From Actinomycetota bacterium (lineage in GTDB: Bacteria > Actinomycetota > UBA4738 > HRBIN12): DNA of 64,000 bases. Positions 30,439-38,247 of the stretch are shown in pieces. Under the pieces are notes generated by a model that was given only the letters and a program-made list of their open reading frames with translations, was not told the origin of the DNA and did no database searches. The stretch is taken from the NCBI GenBank assembly GCA_040881665.1, contig JBBECT010000005.1, positions 450,138-514,137 of the forward strand. The letters run 5' to 3'. A program made the translations under genes and the position numbers. Positions within the stretch are counted from its first letter, which is position 1; every line of letters starts with the position of its first letter.

Positions 30439-32115
30439 TCAGGGCGCCTTCGCGATCTCCTTGAGGAACTGTTCGTTCGACTTCGTGGCACGGATCTTGT
30501 CGGTGAGCAACTCGATCGCCGCGGCGGGGTCCAGCGCGTGGAGGACACGACGGAGTCGCCACACGAGCGCGAGCTCTTCGGTTGCCATCAGGAGGTCCTC
30601 CTTGCGCGTTCCGGAGGCCTCGACGTTGATCGCGGGGAACAGCCGCTTCTCCGACAAGCTGCGGTCGAGCCGCAGTTCCATGTTGCCGGTGCCCTTGAAC
30701 TCCTCGAAGATCACCTCGTCCATCCGCGAGCCCGTCTCGACCAGCGCGCTCGCGATGATCGTCAGCGAGCCGCCCTGCTCGATGTTGCGCGCCGCACCGA
30801 AGAATCGCTTCGGCGGATACAGGGCCGTCGAGTCCACACCACCGGACAGGATCTTTCCCGACGCCGGTGCCGCGAGGTTGTAAGCGCGCGCGAGCCGGGT
30901 GACCGAGTCGAGCAGGATCGCGACGTCCTTGCCCATCTCGGCGAGGCGCTTGGCCCGCTCGAGGACCAGTTCCGTCACCTGGATGTGCTGATCGGCCGGC
31001 TTGTCGAAGGTGGAGTAGACGACCTCCGCGGCCTCGACGGTTCGCTGCCAGTCGGTGACCTCCTCGGGGCGCTCGTCCACGAGGAGGACGATCACGTGGG
31101 TCTCGGGGTCGGACTCGATGATCCCGTTCGCGATCTGCTTGAGCACGGTCGTCTTCCCCGCCTTCGGGGGCGAGACGACCATGCCGCGCTGGCCCTTCCC
31201 GATCGGCGCGACCATGTCCATGATGCGACCGGTCACCTCGGTCGGGCCCGTCTCGAGCCGGAATCGCTCCTCGGGGAACAGCGGCGTGAGCTTCTCGAAC
31301 GCGGCACGCTGCTTCGCGGCCTCCGGCTCGAGCTCGTTCACGCTCTCGATCCGGAGCAGCGCCGAGTACTTCTCTCCGTCCTTCGGGCGCCGCACCGCGC
31401 CGACGACCGTGTCGCCCTTGCGGAGCGCGAATCGACGGACCTGCGAGACCGAGACGTAGATGTCCTCCGATCCCGGGAGGTACCCGGAGGTCCGCAGGAA
31501 CCCGTACCCCTCGGGGAGGATGTCGAGCAGACCGGTCGCGATCGGTGCGTTCTGGAGCTCTTCCTCGCGGTCCTCTTGCTCACGGGCTCGCCGCTGCTCG
31601 CGCTGGCGCCGGCGATCCTCACGTGAGCGGCGTCGGCGCTCGTTCCCACCGCCCTGCCCGGCCTGCGCGCCTTGACCGCCGCCCTGGCCGCCCTGCTGGT
31701 TCCGGTCGCTGCCGCCTCGGTTGCGATCGCCGCGGTCGTTGCGGGTGCCACGATCACGATCACGGTCGCGTCCACCCCGCCCCCGGTCGTCGCCGCGATC
31801 GCCGTCTCGGTTCTCGCTCGTGTCCGACGGACCTTCGTCGATGTCCTCGGGCGGCCGGCGGCCGGCGTCCGACGTGTCGTTGTCGGTCTCGACCTCGCCG
31901 TTCGTGGACGCCGCGCGGGTCGTCGCCGGCCGCGAATCCGCGGTGGGCCCGTTGCCGGCAGCGTCGCTCGCACCGCCCCGTTCGGCGATGATCGCGTCGA
32001 TCAGGCCCGCCTTGCGCAGCCGCTGATGCCCCTGGATGCCGAGGGTGCCGGCGATCTTCTGGAGCTCCGGAAGGACCTTGCCCTCCAGTGCTGCGCGATC
32101 GGTCGTTGCGTCCAT
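30439..32115 (-). CDS. rho: Transcription termination factor Rho
   Basis: Hexameric RNA helicase ending transcription. 558 residues. The N-terminal domain ([18 protein letters not shown]) is followed by a long Arg/Gly/Asp-rich, disordered insertion (about 65-170, with repeats such as DRDRDRG and [12 protein letters not shown]), typical of actinobacterial Rho. The RNA-binding cold-shock-like fold and ATPase core follow ([48 protein letters not shown]). ATG at 32115 is one base after the aldolase stop, so rho is read together with the cyclic-diphosphoglycerate cassette. Confidence 0.97.
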   Translation of the reverse strand: MDATTDRAALEGKVLPELQKIAGTLGIQGHQRLRKAGLIDAIIAERGGASDAAGNGPTADSRPATTRAASTNGEVETDNDTSDAGRRPPEDIDEGPSDTSENRDGDRGDDRGRGGRDRDRDRGTRNDRGDRNRGGSDRNQQGGQGGGQGAQAGQGGGNERRRRSREDRRRQREQRRAREQEDREEELQNAPIATGLLDILPEGYGFLRTSGYLPGSEDIYVSVSQVRRFALRKGDTVVGAVRRPKDGEKYSALLRIESVNELEPEAAKQRAAFEKLTPLFPEERFRLETGPTEVTGRIMDMVAPIGKGQRGMVVSPPKAGKTTVLKQIANGIIESDPETHVIVLLVDERPEEVTDWQRTVEAAEVVYSTFDKPADQHIQVTELVLERAKRLAEMGKDVAILLDSVTRLARAYNLAAPASGKILSGGVDSTALYPPKRFFGAARNIEQGGSLTIIASALVETGSRMDEVIFEEFKGTGNMELRLDRSLSEKRLFPAINVEASGTRKEDLLMATEELALVWRLRRVLHALDPAAAIELLTDKIRATKSNEQFLKEIAKAP

Positions 32116-32116
32116 C

Positions 32117-32779
32117 TCAGGACTCTCCCTTCAGTTCCTGCTGAAGCTTCGCCCAGTCCGACCCGAACCGCTGGAGTCCGATGTCGGTGAGCGGATGCTT
32201 CACCAGCTTGGTGAAGACGTCGTAGGGCATCGTCGCGATGTCGGCGCCCGCGCTCGCCGCATCGACGATGTGCATCGGATGGCGCAGGGACGCCGCGAGG
32301 ACGTTCGTGTCGTAGCCCTGCACGGCGTAGATGTCGCAGATCTGGCGCAACGCGTGCATCCCGTCGCTGGCTGAATCGTCGATCCGGCCGAGGAACGGCG
32401 ACACGATGTAGGCGCCGATCTCCGCCGCGAGGATCGCTTGCGCGGGCGAGAAGACGAGCGTCACGTTGACCCGGATCCCCCCGTCGGTGAGCCGGCGCCC
32501 GGCCTCGAGACCCGCGGGGGTCATCGGGACCTTCACGATCGCGTTGTCACCCTTCGCGGCGAGTTCGACACCCTGGTCGTACATCGGACCCGCCTCGGTC
32601 TCGGTGGTCTCGAGGGAGACGTCTCCCTTGACCTCCTCGAGGATCTGCTTCCAGACCGTGTCGGGATCCTCCTTCTCGGCCCCGACGAGGGTCGGGTTCG
32701 TCGTCACGCCGGAGAGCACTCCCCAGCGGTTGATCTCGCGGATCTCTTCGATCGACGCGGTGTCGAGGAACAGCCTCAT
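32117..32779 (-). CDS. Transaldolase / fructose-6-phosphate aldolase-like protein (TalC family)
   Basis: 220 residues, the short form of the transaldolase family. [20 protein letters not shown] starts the barrel; NAIVKVPMT places the Schiff-base Lys at residue 83, and [15 protein letters not shown] and SPFLGRIDD complete the active site. It may be a transaldolase of the pentose phosphate pathway or an aldolase making fructose 6-phosphate; sequence alone does not decide. ATG at 32779 overlaps the kinase stop (ATGA). As part of the cassette it links sugar-phosphate metabolism to the phosphoglycerate genes, but a direct role is unproven. Confidence 0.85.
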   Translation of the reverse strand: MRLFLDTASIEEIREINRWGVLSGVTTNPTLVGAEKEDPDTVWKQILEEVKGDVSLETTETEAGPMYDQGVELAAKGDNAIVKVPMTPAGLEAGRRLTDGGIRVNVTLVFSPAQAILAAEIGAYIVSPFLGRIDDSASDGMHALRQICDIYAVQGYDTNVLAASLRHPMHIVDAASAGADIATMPYDVFTKLVKHPLTDIGLQRFGSDWAKLQQELKGES

Positions 32780-33951
32780 GCCGGATCCCTTTCCTTGTGC
32801 CGGACCTGTGGTTCTCGGTTCCCATCCTCCGGTCGCTCCTGTGCCGGTTCCGGGGCCGGCGGACGGAACCGATCCTGCGGATCGGTTGTGCGACCTGCCG
32901 CTTCCTGCGACCCGGGGACTCCTCGTGTCGAGCTCGAGGTCTCGCCGGAGATCGCCCGAGGCTGCGCGGATCCCGCGTCGTCGCCTCGAACCTGTACCGC
33001 TCGCTCGGTTGTCCGACGCATGATGAGGTCGGTGACCGCCGCGAGGGACCGATCGAAATTGTAGTTGGGGATAACGGGAACCCCGTGCGAGAGTGCCTGG
33101 CTCTTCACGTACCGCTGGAGCCGGCGGATGTTCTCGAAGCTGGAAAGGTACCTGTTGGAGGGGCGCATCGTCACGTCCATCGACCGGGCGTCGAAGTGGC
33201 TCCTGTGCACCTCCTCGTCCTCGACCGTGATGATCACGGGCACGGCGAGGATCCGTTCGGTCCGGGATGCCAGGTCGAAGAAACCGGGTACGACGTGCGC
33301 TCCCTCGATCACGAGGCTCGTTCCCTCCACCGCGGCACGGTCGAGCAACGCCTCGATCCCGACCGACACCGCCGACGTCTGTTCGCGGAATCCGACCACC
33401 ACCGCGTCCGAACCACCCTTGGGCGGCTCGCGGAGCGCCGCGTCCGCTTCGAAGGAGGACGTGTACAGCGTCGGCATCAGCTCGCGAGAGAACAAAGCCC
33501 GCATCACTTCGCGGATCGAGTCGGTGGCCTCCACGCGAACGATGCCGAGGCGCGCCGCCAGCTGCGTCGCGATCGTCGACTTGCCGACGCCGGTCGCCCC
33601 ACCGATCAGCACGACGAGCGGGATGTCGAGGGCCTCGACCTGCCGCCAGCTGCGGTAGTTCGCGGCGTACCGCTCGCCCGCAACGTCCGAGATCACCTCG
33701 ACGCAGACGGCGTCGAGCTCGTCACTCGTGACGGCGGGAACCCCCAGTCCGTGGAGCCGTTGCTCGACGGACTCGGCGACCTGGTAGGCGCGAACGGGCG
33801 ACAACCCGGTCACCATGACCTGGGACGCCATCAGCCCCTTCGAGTAGGGCAGGCCGTGCTCCCGGTCGGAGATCAGGATGTGGGACGCGCGCCCTTCCGC
33901 CGGATGGTTCGCAGCCGACGTTCCCTGCGGTGTCGATCGTCCTTCGTTCAT
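32776..33951 (-). CDS. 2-phosphoglycerate kinase (cyclic 2,3-diphosphoglycerate pathway)
   Basis: Family 2PGK (COG2074 type): phosphorylates 2-phosphoglycerate with ATP to 2,3-diphosphoglycerate, the step before cyclisation; characterised in Methanothermus fervidus. 391 residues. Residues about 24-70 (LISDREHGLPYSKGLMASQV) resemble the N-terminal ATP-cone-like segment of these kinases; Walker A is GGATGVGKST (117-126). VEATDSIREVMRALFSRELM and LVIEGAHVVPG are family segments. The tail 321-391 is Pro/Arg/Glu-rich, apparently disordered and additional. ATG at 33951 overlaps the synthetase stop (ATGA). The next gene, the aldolase, overlaps the same way. This function is unusual in a bacterium. 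Confidence 0.85.
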   Translation of the reverse strand: MNEGRSTPQGTSAANHPAEGRASHILISDREHGLPYSKGLMASQVMVTGLSPVRAYQVAESVEQRLHGLGVPAVTSDELDAVCVEVISDVAGERYAANYRSWRQVEALDIPLVVLIGGATGVGKSTIATQLAARLGIVRVEATDSIREVMRALFSRELMPTLYTSSFEADAALREPPKGGSDAVVVGFREQTSAVSVGIEALLDRAAVEGTSLVIEGAHVVPGFFDLASRTERILAVPVIITVEDEEVHRSHFDARSMDVTMRPSNRYLSSFENIRRLQRYVKSQALSHGVPVIPNYNFDRSLAAVTDLIMRRTTERAVQVRGDDAGSAQPRAISGETSSSTRGVPGSQEAAGRTTDPQDRFRPPAPEPAQERPEDGNREPQVRHKERDPA

Positions 33952-35300
33952 GAGCGTTGCTTCCTGTCCACAGCGCGCGATCCGGCGCTCTCGATCGTTT
34001 CGCGCAGCGCCGTCGTCACGTCCGAGTCTCCATCGACGGCGACCGCACGGTTGTCCACGAACTGGACCTCAGCCCCCCGTGCGCGTGCGTGCTCGCATGC
34101 AACGTCCACGGCGGCGGCTTTCAACTCGGTGAGTAGCACCTCGAAGTCTGATGCTCCGTCCAGGTCCTCCACCAGCCCGGCCCGATCGGCCAGACGAGCG
34201 CTGTATCCCACCACTCGGCATCCGTGCTCGGCACCGAGCCGTTCCGCTTGCCTGGCTGCCGCGGGCCCGGAGGCTGTGGTGGTGAGGAACACGTCCCGCC
34301 CCCGCACGTCGCCCAATGGGACCGGCCGGAAGTCGGTGACGATGATGGGAAGGTCGTCGCCACGGATCCGTCGGACATGGGAGCGCAGCGCGGAGAGGGA
34401 ACCGAACCCGTCGTTCGGGTTCTCCACCATCGTAAAGAAAACGAGGTCCGACAACAAGAGGCGCAACGGCCCGAGATATCCTCCGAGCACCTCCTCGGGG
34501 GCCCCACCGGGCACGACGAGCACACCGGCATCCCAGGGCACCGGCGGCATCGCAGAGCCGCTGCCCTCGAGCACGAGCAGGTGGGGGTCCCGACGCATCG
34601 CGATCTCGACCGCGGGCCGTACGTTCGAGACGAAGGGACGTCCCCCGAGCCCTCCCCCGGCCCTGCGCGCCCCGACGGTGGTGACCCCCGAGGTCAACGC
34701 ATCCTCGAGGTAGTCCGAGGCCGCGTGACGCCCGGACCGAACCAGGTCCAGGAGCAGCTCCACGGTGACCGATCCCCGCTCCGCGACCTGCGGGTCGGTG
34801 GGACCGCCCCGCCCCATCGCGATCACGACCGGATCCAGACCCAGCGCGTCGGCCTCCCGGGCCATCGCACCCGCGATCGCGGTCTTCCCGCTTCGCTTCC
34901 CGGTGCCGATCACCGCCACGCTCGCAACCGGCAGCGGCGGGCCCTCGATCGGAGGATCGAGCCGGAAATCCGCCCCGACGTAGGCAACACCCGCAGCGAG
35001 CGCGACCGCCGCCAGCTCCATCCGCTCTCGCGATCCGAGGACGGGCTCGTCGGACAGATCCAGGATCCCGTCGGGGCGATGCCGAGAGATCGCGGCGCGG
35101 AGCCCGTCGCCGAGCGGAGCTCCTGCGAGCACCTCGACCTCGACTTCGCCGAGATCGGGCACCTGGCCCGGCTGGACCTTCTCGGTGCCACCGAGCAGCA
35201 GCGCGGCGAGCACGTCGTAACCGAGGGCGCCGGCCGTGGCCAAGCCCCAACGGGTCACCGGCGGATAGTGCTCACCGTCAACGAGCGCGAGGACGCGCAT
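33948..35300 (-). CDS. cpgS: Cyclic 2,3-diphosphoglycerate synthetase
   Basis: Would form the cyclic anhydride of 2,3-diphosphoglycerate using ATP; the product is a compatible solute and phosphate store in thermophilic methanogens. 450 residues, close to the archaeal enzyme. N-terminal segment MRVLALVDGEHYPPVTRWGL (DGEHYPPV is characteristic) leads to the nucleotide loop IGTGKRSGKTA (P-loop 132-140), then VLEGSGSAMPPVPWDAGVLV with the family's conserved EGSGSA. ATG at 35300 follows GAGGAGAG. The 2PGK gene overlaps its end, and the metallophosphoesterase ends 39 bases before it. Other P-loop biosynthetic ligases are possible, but the paired kinase makes this call strong. Confidence 0.85.
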   Translation of the reverse strand: MRVLALVDGEHYPPVTRWGLATAGALGYDVLAALLLGGTEKVQPGQVPDLGEVEVEVLAGAPLGDGLRAAISRHRPDGILDLSDEPVLGSRERMELAAVALAAGVAYVGADFRLDPPIEGPPLPVASVAVIGTGKRSGKTAIAGAMAREADALGLDPVVIAMGRGGPTDPQVAERGSVTVELLLDLVRSGRHAASDYLEDALTSGVTTVGARRAGGGLGGRPFVSNVRPAVEIAMRRDPHLLVLEGSGSAMPPVPWDAGVLVVPGGAPEEVLGGYLGPLRLLLSDLVFFTMVENPNDGFGSLSALRSHVRRIRGDDLPIIVTDFRPVPLGDVRGRDVFLTTTASGPAAARQAERLGAEHGCRVVGYSARLADRAGLVEDLDGASDFEVLLTELKAAAVDVACEHARARGAEVQFVDNRAVAVDGDSDVTTALRETIESAGSRAVDRKQRS

Positions 35301-35339
35301 GTTCTCTCCTCACGAGGCGTGGCCTGCCCGCGGGACGGA

Positions 35340-36134
35340 TCAGTCGCCGGCGGGCTGGGTGGCGGCGCGCTGCACCGGAGCCTCGATCTCCCGGTGGAAC
35401 TGGGCGCCGGTCGATGGCGAGAAGTGCGCGATCACGCGCCCGCCGCCGAACGGCTGTCGCCGCCAGATCTTGACCTCGTCCTCCTCGAACTCCAGGACGT
35501 TGTACGCCGGCTTGGTGTGGCCGCGCAGACGGAGCGATGCCACCGTGCCCGCGTTCGCGACGAACATGTCCTCCAGCTTCCAGACGTAGGGGACGTGCTT
35601 ATGGCCCGAGAGAACGACCTGTACGCCTGAGGCGATCAGCACCTCCAGAAGATCCCCCGCATCGGCAACGGTGCTGCGCTCCCGTCCCGTGCCGGGGATC
35701 GGCAGCAGGTGGTGATGGAGCGCGAAGACCTTGAGCGCGGCCGGCGCGTCGAAACGCTCGCGGATCCACTCGTACCGCTCGCGCCCCACATGCCCCTCGT
35801 TCAGATCGGGTTCACTGGAGTCCACACCGACGATGCGCACCCCGGCCACGTCGACCCCCCAGTAGCGGGACCCCACGAGCTCCTCGAAGTGCAGGTACCC
35901 GACGTTGCGCGCATCGTGGTTGCCGAGGATCGTGTGGACCGGCGCCTCTATCCGCTCGCGGTACGCGAGCCAGCTCTTGTACTCCTGCCGATAGCCCTCG
36001 TTGGTCAGGTCGCCCGTGCAGACGACCGCCTCAGGCGCCAGCTCGTTGAGCTCGGCGATCACGCGGTTCATCAGGTTCGGCACGAAGTAGGGAGAGCCGA
36101 CGTGCGGGTCGGAGATGTGGGCGATCGTGACCAC
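35340..36134 (-). CDS. Calcineurin-like metallophosphoesterase
   Basis: 264 residues with all motifs of the class III cyclic-nucleotide phosphodiesterase branch: HISDPHVG (DxH), CTGDLTN, LGNHDARN, HHHLLP and SGHKHVPY, coordinating two metal ions. GTG at 36134. A TAGACT -10 box sits six bases before it. First gene of the cassette followed by the synthetase, kinase, aldolase and rho, so it could hydrolyse cyclic 2,3-diphosphoglycerate or a related phospho-ester; an ordinary nucleotide phosphodiesterase role is equally compatible with the sequence. Confidence 0.75.
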   Translation of the reverse strand: MVTIAHISDPHVGSPYFVPNLMNRVIAELNELAPEAVVCTGDLTNEGYRQEYKSWLAYRERIEAPVHTILGNHDARNVGYLHFEELVGSRYWGVDVAGVRIVGVDSSEPDLNEGHVGRERYEWIRERFDAPAALKVFALHHHLLPIPGTGRERSTVADAGDLLEVLIASGVQVVLSGHKHVPYVWKLEDMFVANAGTVASLRLRGHTKPAYNVLEFEEDEVKIWRRQPFGGGRVIAHFSPSTGAQFHREIEAPVQRAATQPAGD

Positions 36135-36140
36135 GTCTCT

Positions 36141-36146
36141 AGTCTA
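36141..36146 (-). promoter_or_regulatory. Leaderless-type -10 box of the phosphoesterase-synthetase cassette
   Basis: TAGACT on the minus strand, six bases before the GTG of the metallophosphoesterase and inside a TAG-rich stretch (GACTAGACTAGAGAC). It is the best promoter for the operon 36134-30439, with no ribosome binding site in between. Confidence 0.5.
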
Positions 36147-36196
36147 GTCGGCCCATCCGAGCAGCCGGTTGAGGACTCGTGCGGGCCCGCGGCGCG

Positions 36197-36213
36197 GGCA
36201 CGAGGCCCGTGCC
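36197..36213. terminator. GC-rich hairpin after the SDR gene
   Basis: GGCACG-AGGCC-CGTGCC (36197-36213) gives a six-pair stem four bases after the SDR stop, with an alternative overlapping stem GCCCGC-GGC-GCGGGC (36185-36199). No T-run follows, so it is at best a weak terminator separating the SDR gene from the cassette. Confidence 0.3.
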
Positions 36214-36216
36214 GGA

Positions 36217-36996
36217 TCAGACCCGAGGCCTGCCGGCGCCGTACCCGGCCCGCATCCCACCGTCGACGACGAGTTGAGTGCCGTTGACGAAGGCGGCCTC
36301 GTCACCGGCGAGGTAAACGGCGGCAGCGGCGACATCGCTGGCGGACCCGATCCGGCCCACGGGAGGGAGCGGCCAGGATGCGCTGTCTTCCTGCCCGTAG
36401 CGCTCGCCGGGAGGCGCCATGTGCCGCATCCCCGGTTCGATGTCGCCGGGACAGATCGCGTTGGACCGCACGCCCTCCGGACCGCCTTCGATCGCCAGGA
36501 CGTTGGACAGCATGCTCACCGCAGCCTTCGAGATCGAATACACGCCGACCGCAGGCTCGCCGAGGATCGCCGCGTCCGAGGAGATGTGGATCATCGAGCC
36601 GCCACGATCACGCAGATGGGGGAACGCCGCCCGCGCGTAGAGGAAGCATCCCCGAACGTTCACGGCCATGACCGCATCGAAGTCGGCGACGGGCGTGTTC
36701 AGCGTCGAGGCGCCGACCCCGATCCCCGCATTGTTCACGAGGATGTCGAGGCCTCCGAGCGTTCGCACCGCGTCGGCAACCGACGCGTCGACGTCGGCCA
36801 CCACCGCGGCATCCGCGCGCAGGAATCGCGCGAACCCGATCTTCGAGAACGCGGCCTCGGCGCGCTCGCCGAGCGCGGGGTCGCGGCCCGTGAACACGAC
36901 CCGCGCCCCCTCGGTGAGGAATCGCTCGCAGATCGCAGCACCCAGGCCGGTCGTCCCGCCGGTCACGAGCGCGGTCTTGGCCTCCAAGCGTTCCAT
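36217..36996 (-). CDS. Short-chain dehydrogenase/reductase
   Basis: 259 residues, classical SDR. ALVTGGTTGLGAAI is the nucleotide loop (TGxxxGLG), LVNNAGIG follows strand 4, ISSDAAILGEPAVGVYSISK has the catalytic Ser, Tyr and Lys, and NGTQLVVDGGMRAG ends the fold. An Asp or basic residue for cofactor choice is not clear (VVFTGRD suggests NADP(H) or both). ATG at 36996 follows GGAGGAAC. Divergent from the MarP-like protease gene. Substrate unknown. Confidence 0.85.
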   Translation of the reverse strand: MERLEAKTALVTGGTTGLGAAICERFLTEGARVVFTGRDPALGERAEAAFSKIGFARFLRADAAVVADVDASVADAVRTLGGLDILVNNAGIGVGASTLNTPVADFDAVMAVNVRGCFLYARAAFPHLRDRGGSMIHISSDAAILGEPAVGVYSISKAAVSMLSNVLAIEGGPEGVRSNAICPGDIEPGMRHMAPPGERYGQEDSASWPLPPVGRIGSASDVAAAAVYLAGDEAAFVNGTQLVVDGGMRAGYGAGRPRV

Positions 36997-37067
36997 GCGT
37001 CGGTTCCTCCGTCTTCCTTCGCGTTGACCCTGCCGTGATCGTCCGACCGTGGGACGATACCGCCCTC

Positions 37068-38237
37068 GTGTCCTTCCTCGACCTCGCACTGCTCGGTGTG
37101 CTCCTGCTTGCGGCGCTGCTCGGGTTCCGTCGGGGAGCCGTCCTCCAACTCTTCACCTACGGCGGCCTGCTCCTCGGACTGATCGCCGGCGCGGCGCTCG
37201 CACCGCTGACCGCGGGGACCACGACCGACCCGGCCGGCGGCGCCGGGATCGCCGTCACGACGCTGCTGATCGCCGGGGCGATCGGCGACCTCGTCGGCTG
37301 GATCGTCGGTGGATGGGTGCGTTCGAAGGCGCACGGGACCGTGCTCGGTCGCGCGGATCGTGCCGGGGGGTCTTTCGTCGCGGTGATCGCCGTGGTTCTC
37401 GCGATCTGGGTCGTCGCACTGAACCTCGTGAACGGTCCCCTGCCGCTCGTGGCGAGTGAGATCCGTCGCTCGGCGGTCGTCCGATCGATCGACGAGTTGC
37501 TGCCCGATCCACCGTCGCTGCTGACCCAGACCCAGCGCTGGTTCAACTCCCTCGGTTTCCCGGACGTGTTCTCCGGGATCCCCCCGGTCCCCTCGGGGCC
37601 TGTCTCCGACCCTCCTCCCGGGGTCGCCGGTCGCGCGCTCCGTGCCGCCGACGAGAGCACCGTGCGCGTGGTCGGCGAAGCGTGTGAACTCGTGCTGTCC
37701 GGTTCCGGGTTCGTCGCAGGGGACGGCCTCGTGGTGACGAACGCTCACGTGGTCGCAGGAGAGCGCTCACCCCGCGTCGAGACCTCTGCGGGAACGCACG
37801 CGGCGACGCCCGTGGTGTTCGATCCACGGCTCGATCTCGCGATCCTCCGCGTCGCCTCCCGTCCGGGTCCCGTCCTCGACCTGACCACACGGGTCGCGCG
37901 CCGCTCGGACGGAGGCGCCGTCGTCGGCTATCCGGGCGGCGGAGACCTCCAGGCCGAACCGGCCGCGGTGCGCGGGTCGATCGAGGCCGTGGGCCCCGAT
38001 CTGTACGGGCAGGGACGGGTACGGCGATCGCTCCTCGAGCTGCAGACCTCCGTGGTGCCGGGCAACTCCGGCGGTCCGTTCGTCCTTGGCGACGGGCAGG
38101 TGGCGGGCGTCGTGGTGTCGGCTTCGACGACCGACGAGGATCTCGGCTACGCGGTTGCCGCGGAGGAAGTCCGTCCGCTCGTGGAGCGCGCCGCCACCCG
38201 CACGGCGGCGGTCTCGACGGGTCCCTGCTTGCGGTGA
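37068..38237 (+). CDS. MarP-like CvpA/trypsin-type serine protease
   Basis: 389 residues. Four N-terminal helices with the CvpA fold (LDLALLGVLLLAALLGFRRG), then a periplasmic chymotrypsin-fold protease: TNAHVVAG (His227), LDLAIL (Asp256), PGNSGGP (Ser334). The Cys near residue 205 (GEACEL) and Cys387 near the C-terminus could form the disulfide seen in mycobacterial MarP, which protects cells from acid. GTG at 37068 fits the family start (VSFLDLALLG); an in-frame GTG at 37035 is possible. Convergent with the debranching enzyme, ten bases apart. Confidence 0.85.
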   Translation: MSFLDLALLGVLLLAALLGFRRGAVLQLFTYGGLLLGLIAGAALAPLTAGTTTDPAGGAGIAVTTLLIAGAIGDLVGWIVGGWVRSKAHGTVLGRADRAGGSFVAVIAVVLAIWVVALNLVNGPLPLVASEIRRSAVVRSIDELLPDPPSLLTQTQRWFNSLGFPDVFSGIPPVPSGPVSDPPPGVAGRALRAADESTVRVVGEACELVLSGSGFVAGDGLVVTNAHVVAGERSPRVETSAGTHAATPVVFDPRLDLAILRVASRPGPVLDLTTRVARRSDGGAVVGYPGGGDLQAEPAAVRGSIEAVGPDLYGQGRVRRSLLELQTSVVPGNSGGPFVLGDGQVAGVVVSASTTDEDLGYAVAAEEVRPLVERAATRTAAVSTGPCLR

Positions 38238-38247
38238 GCCGGGGAGC

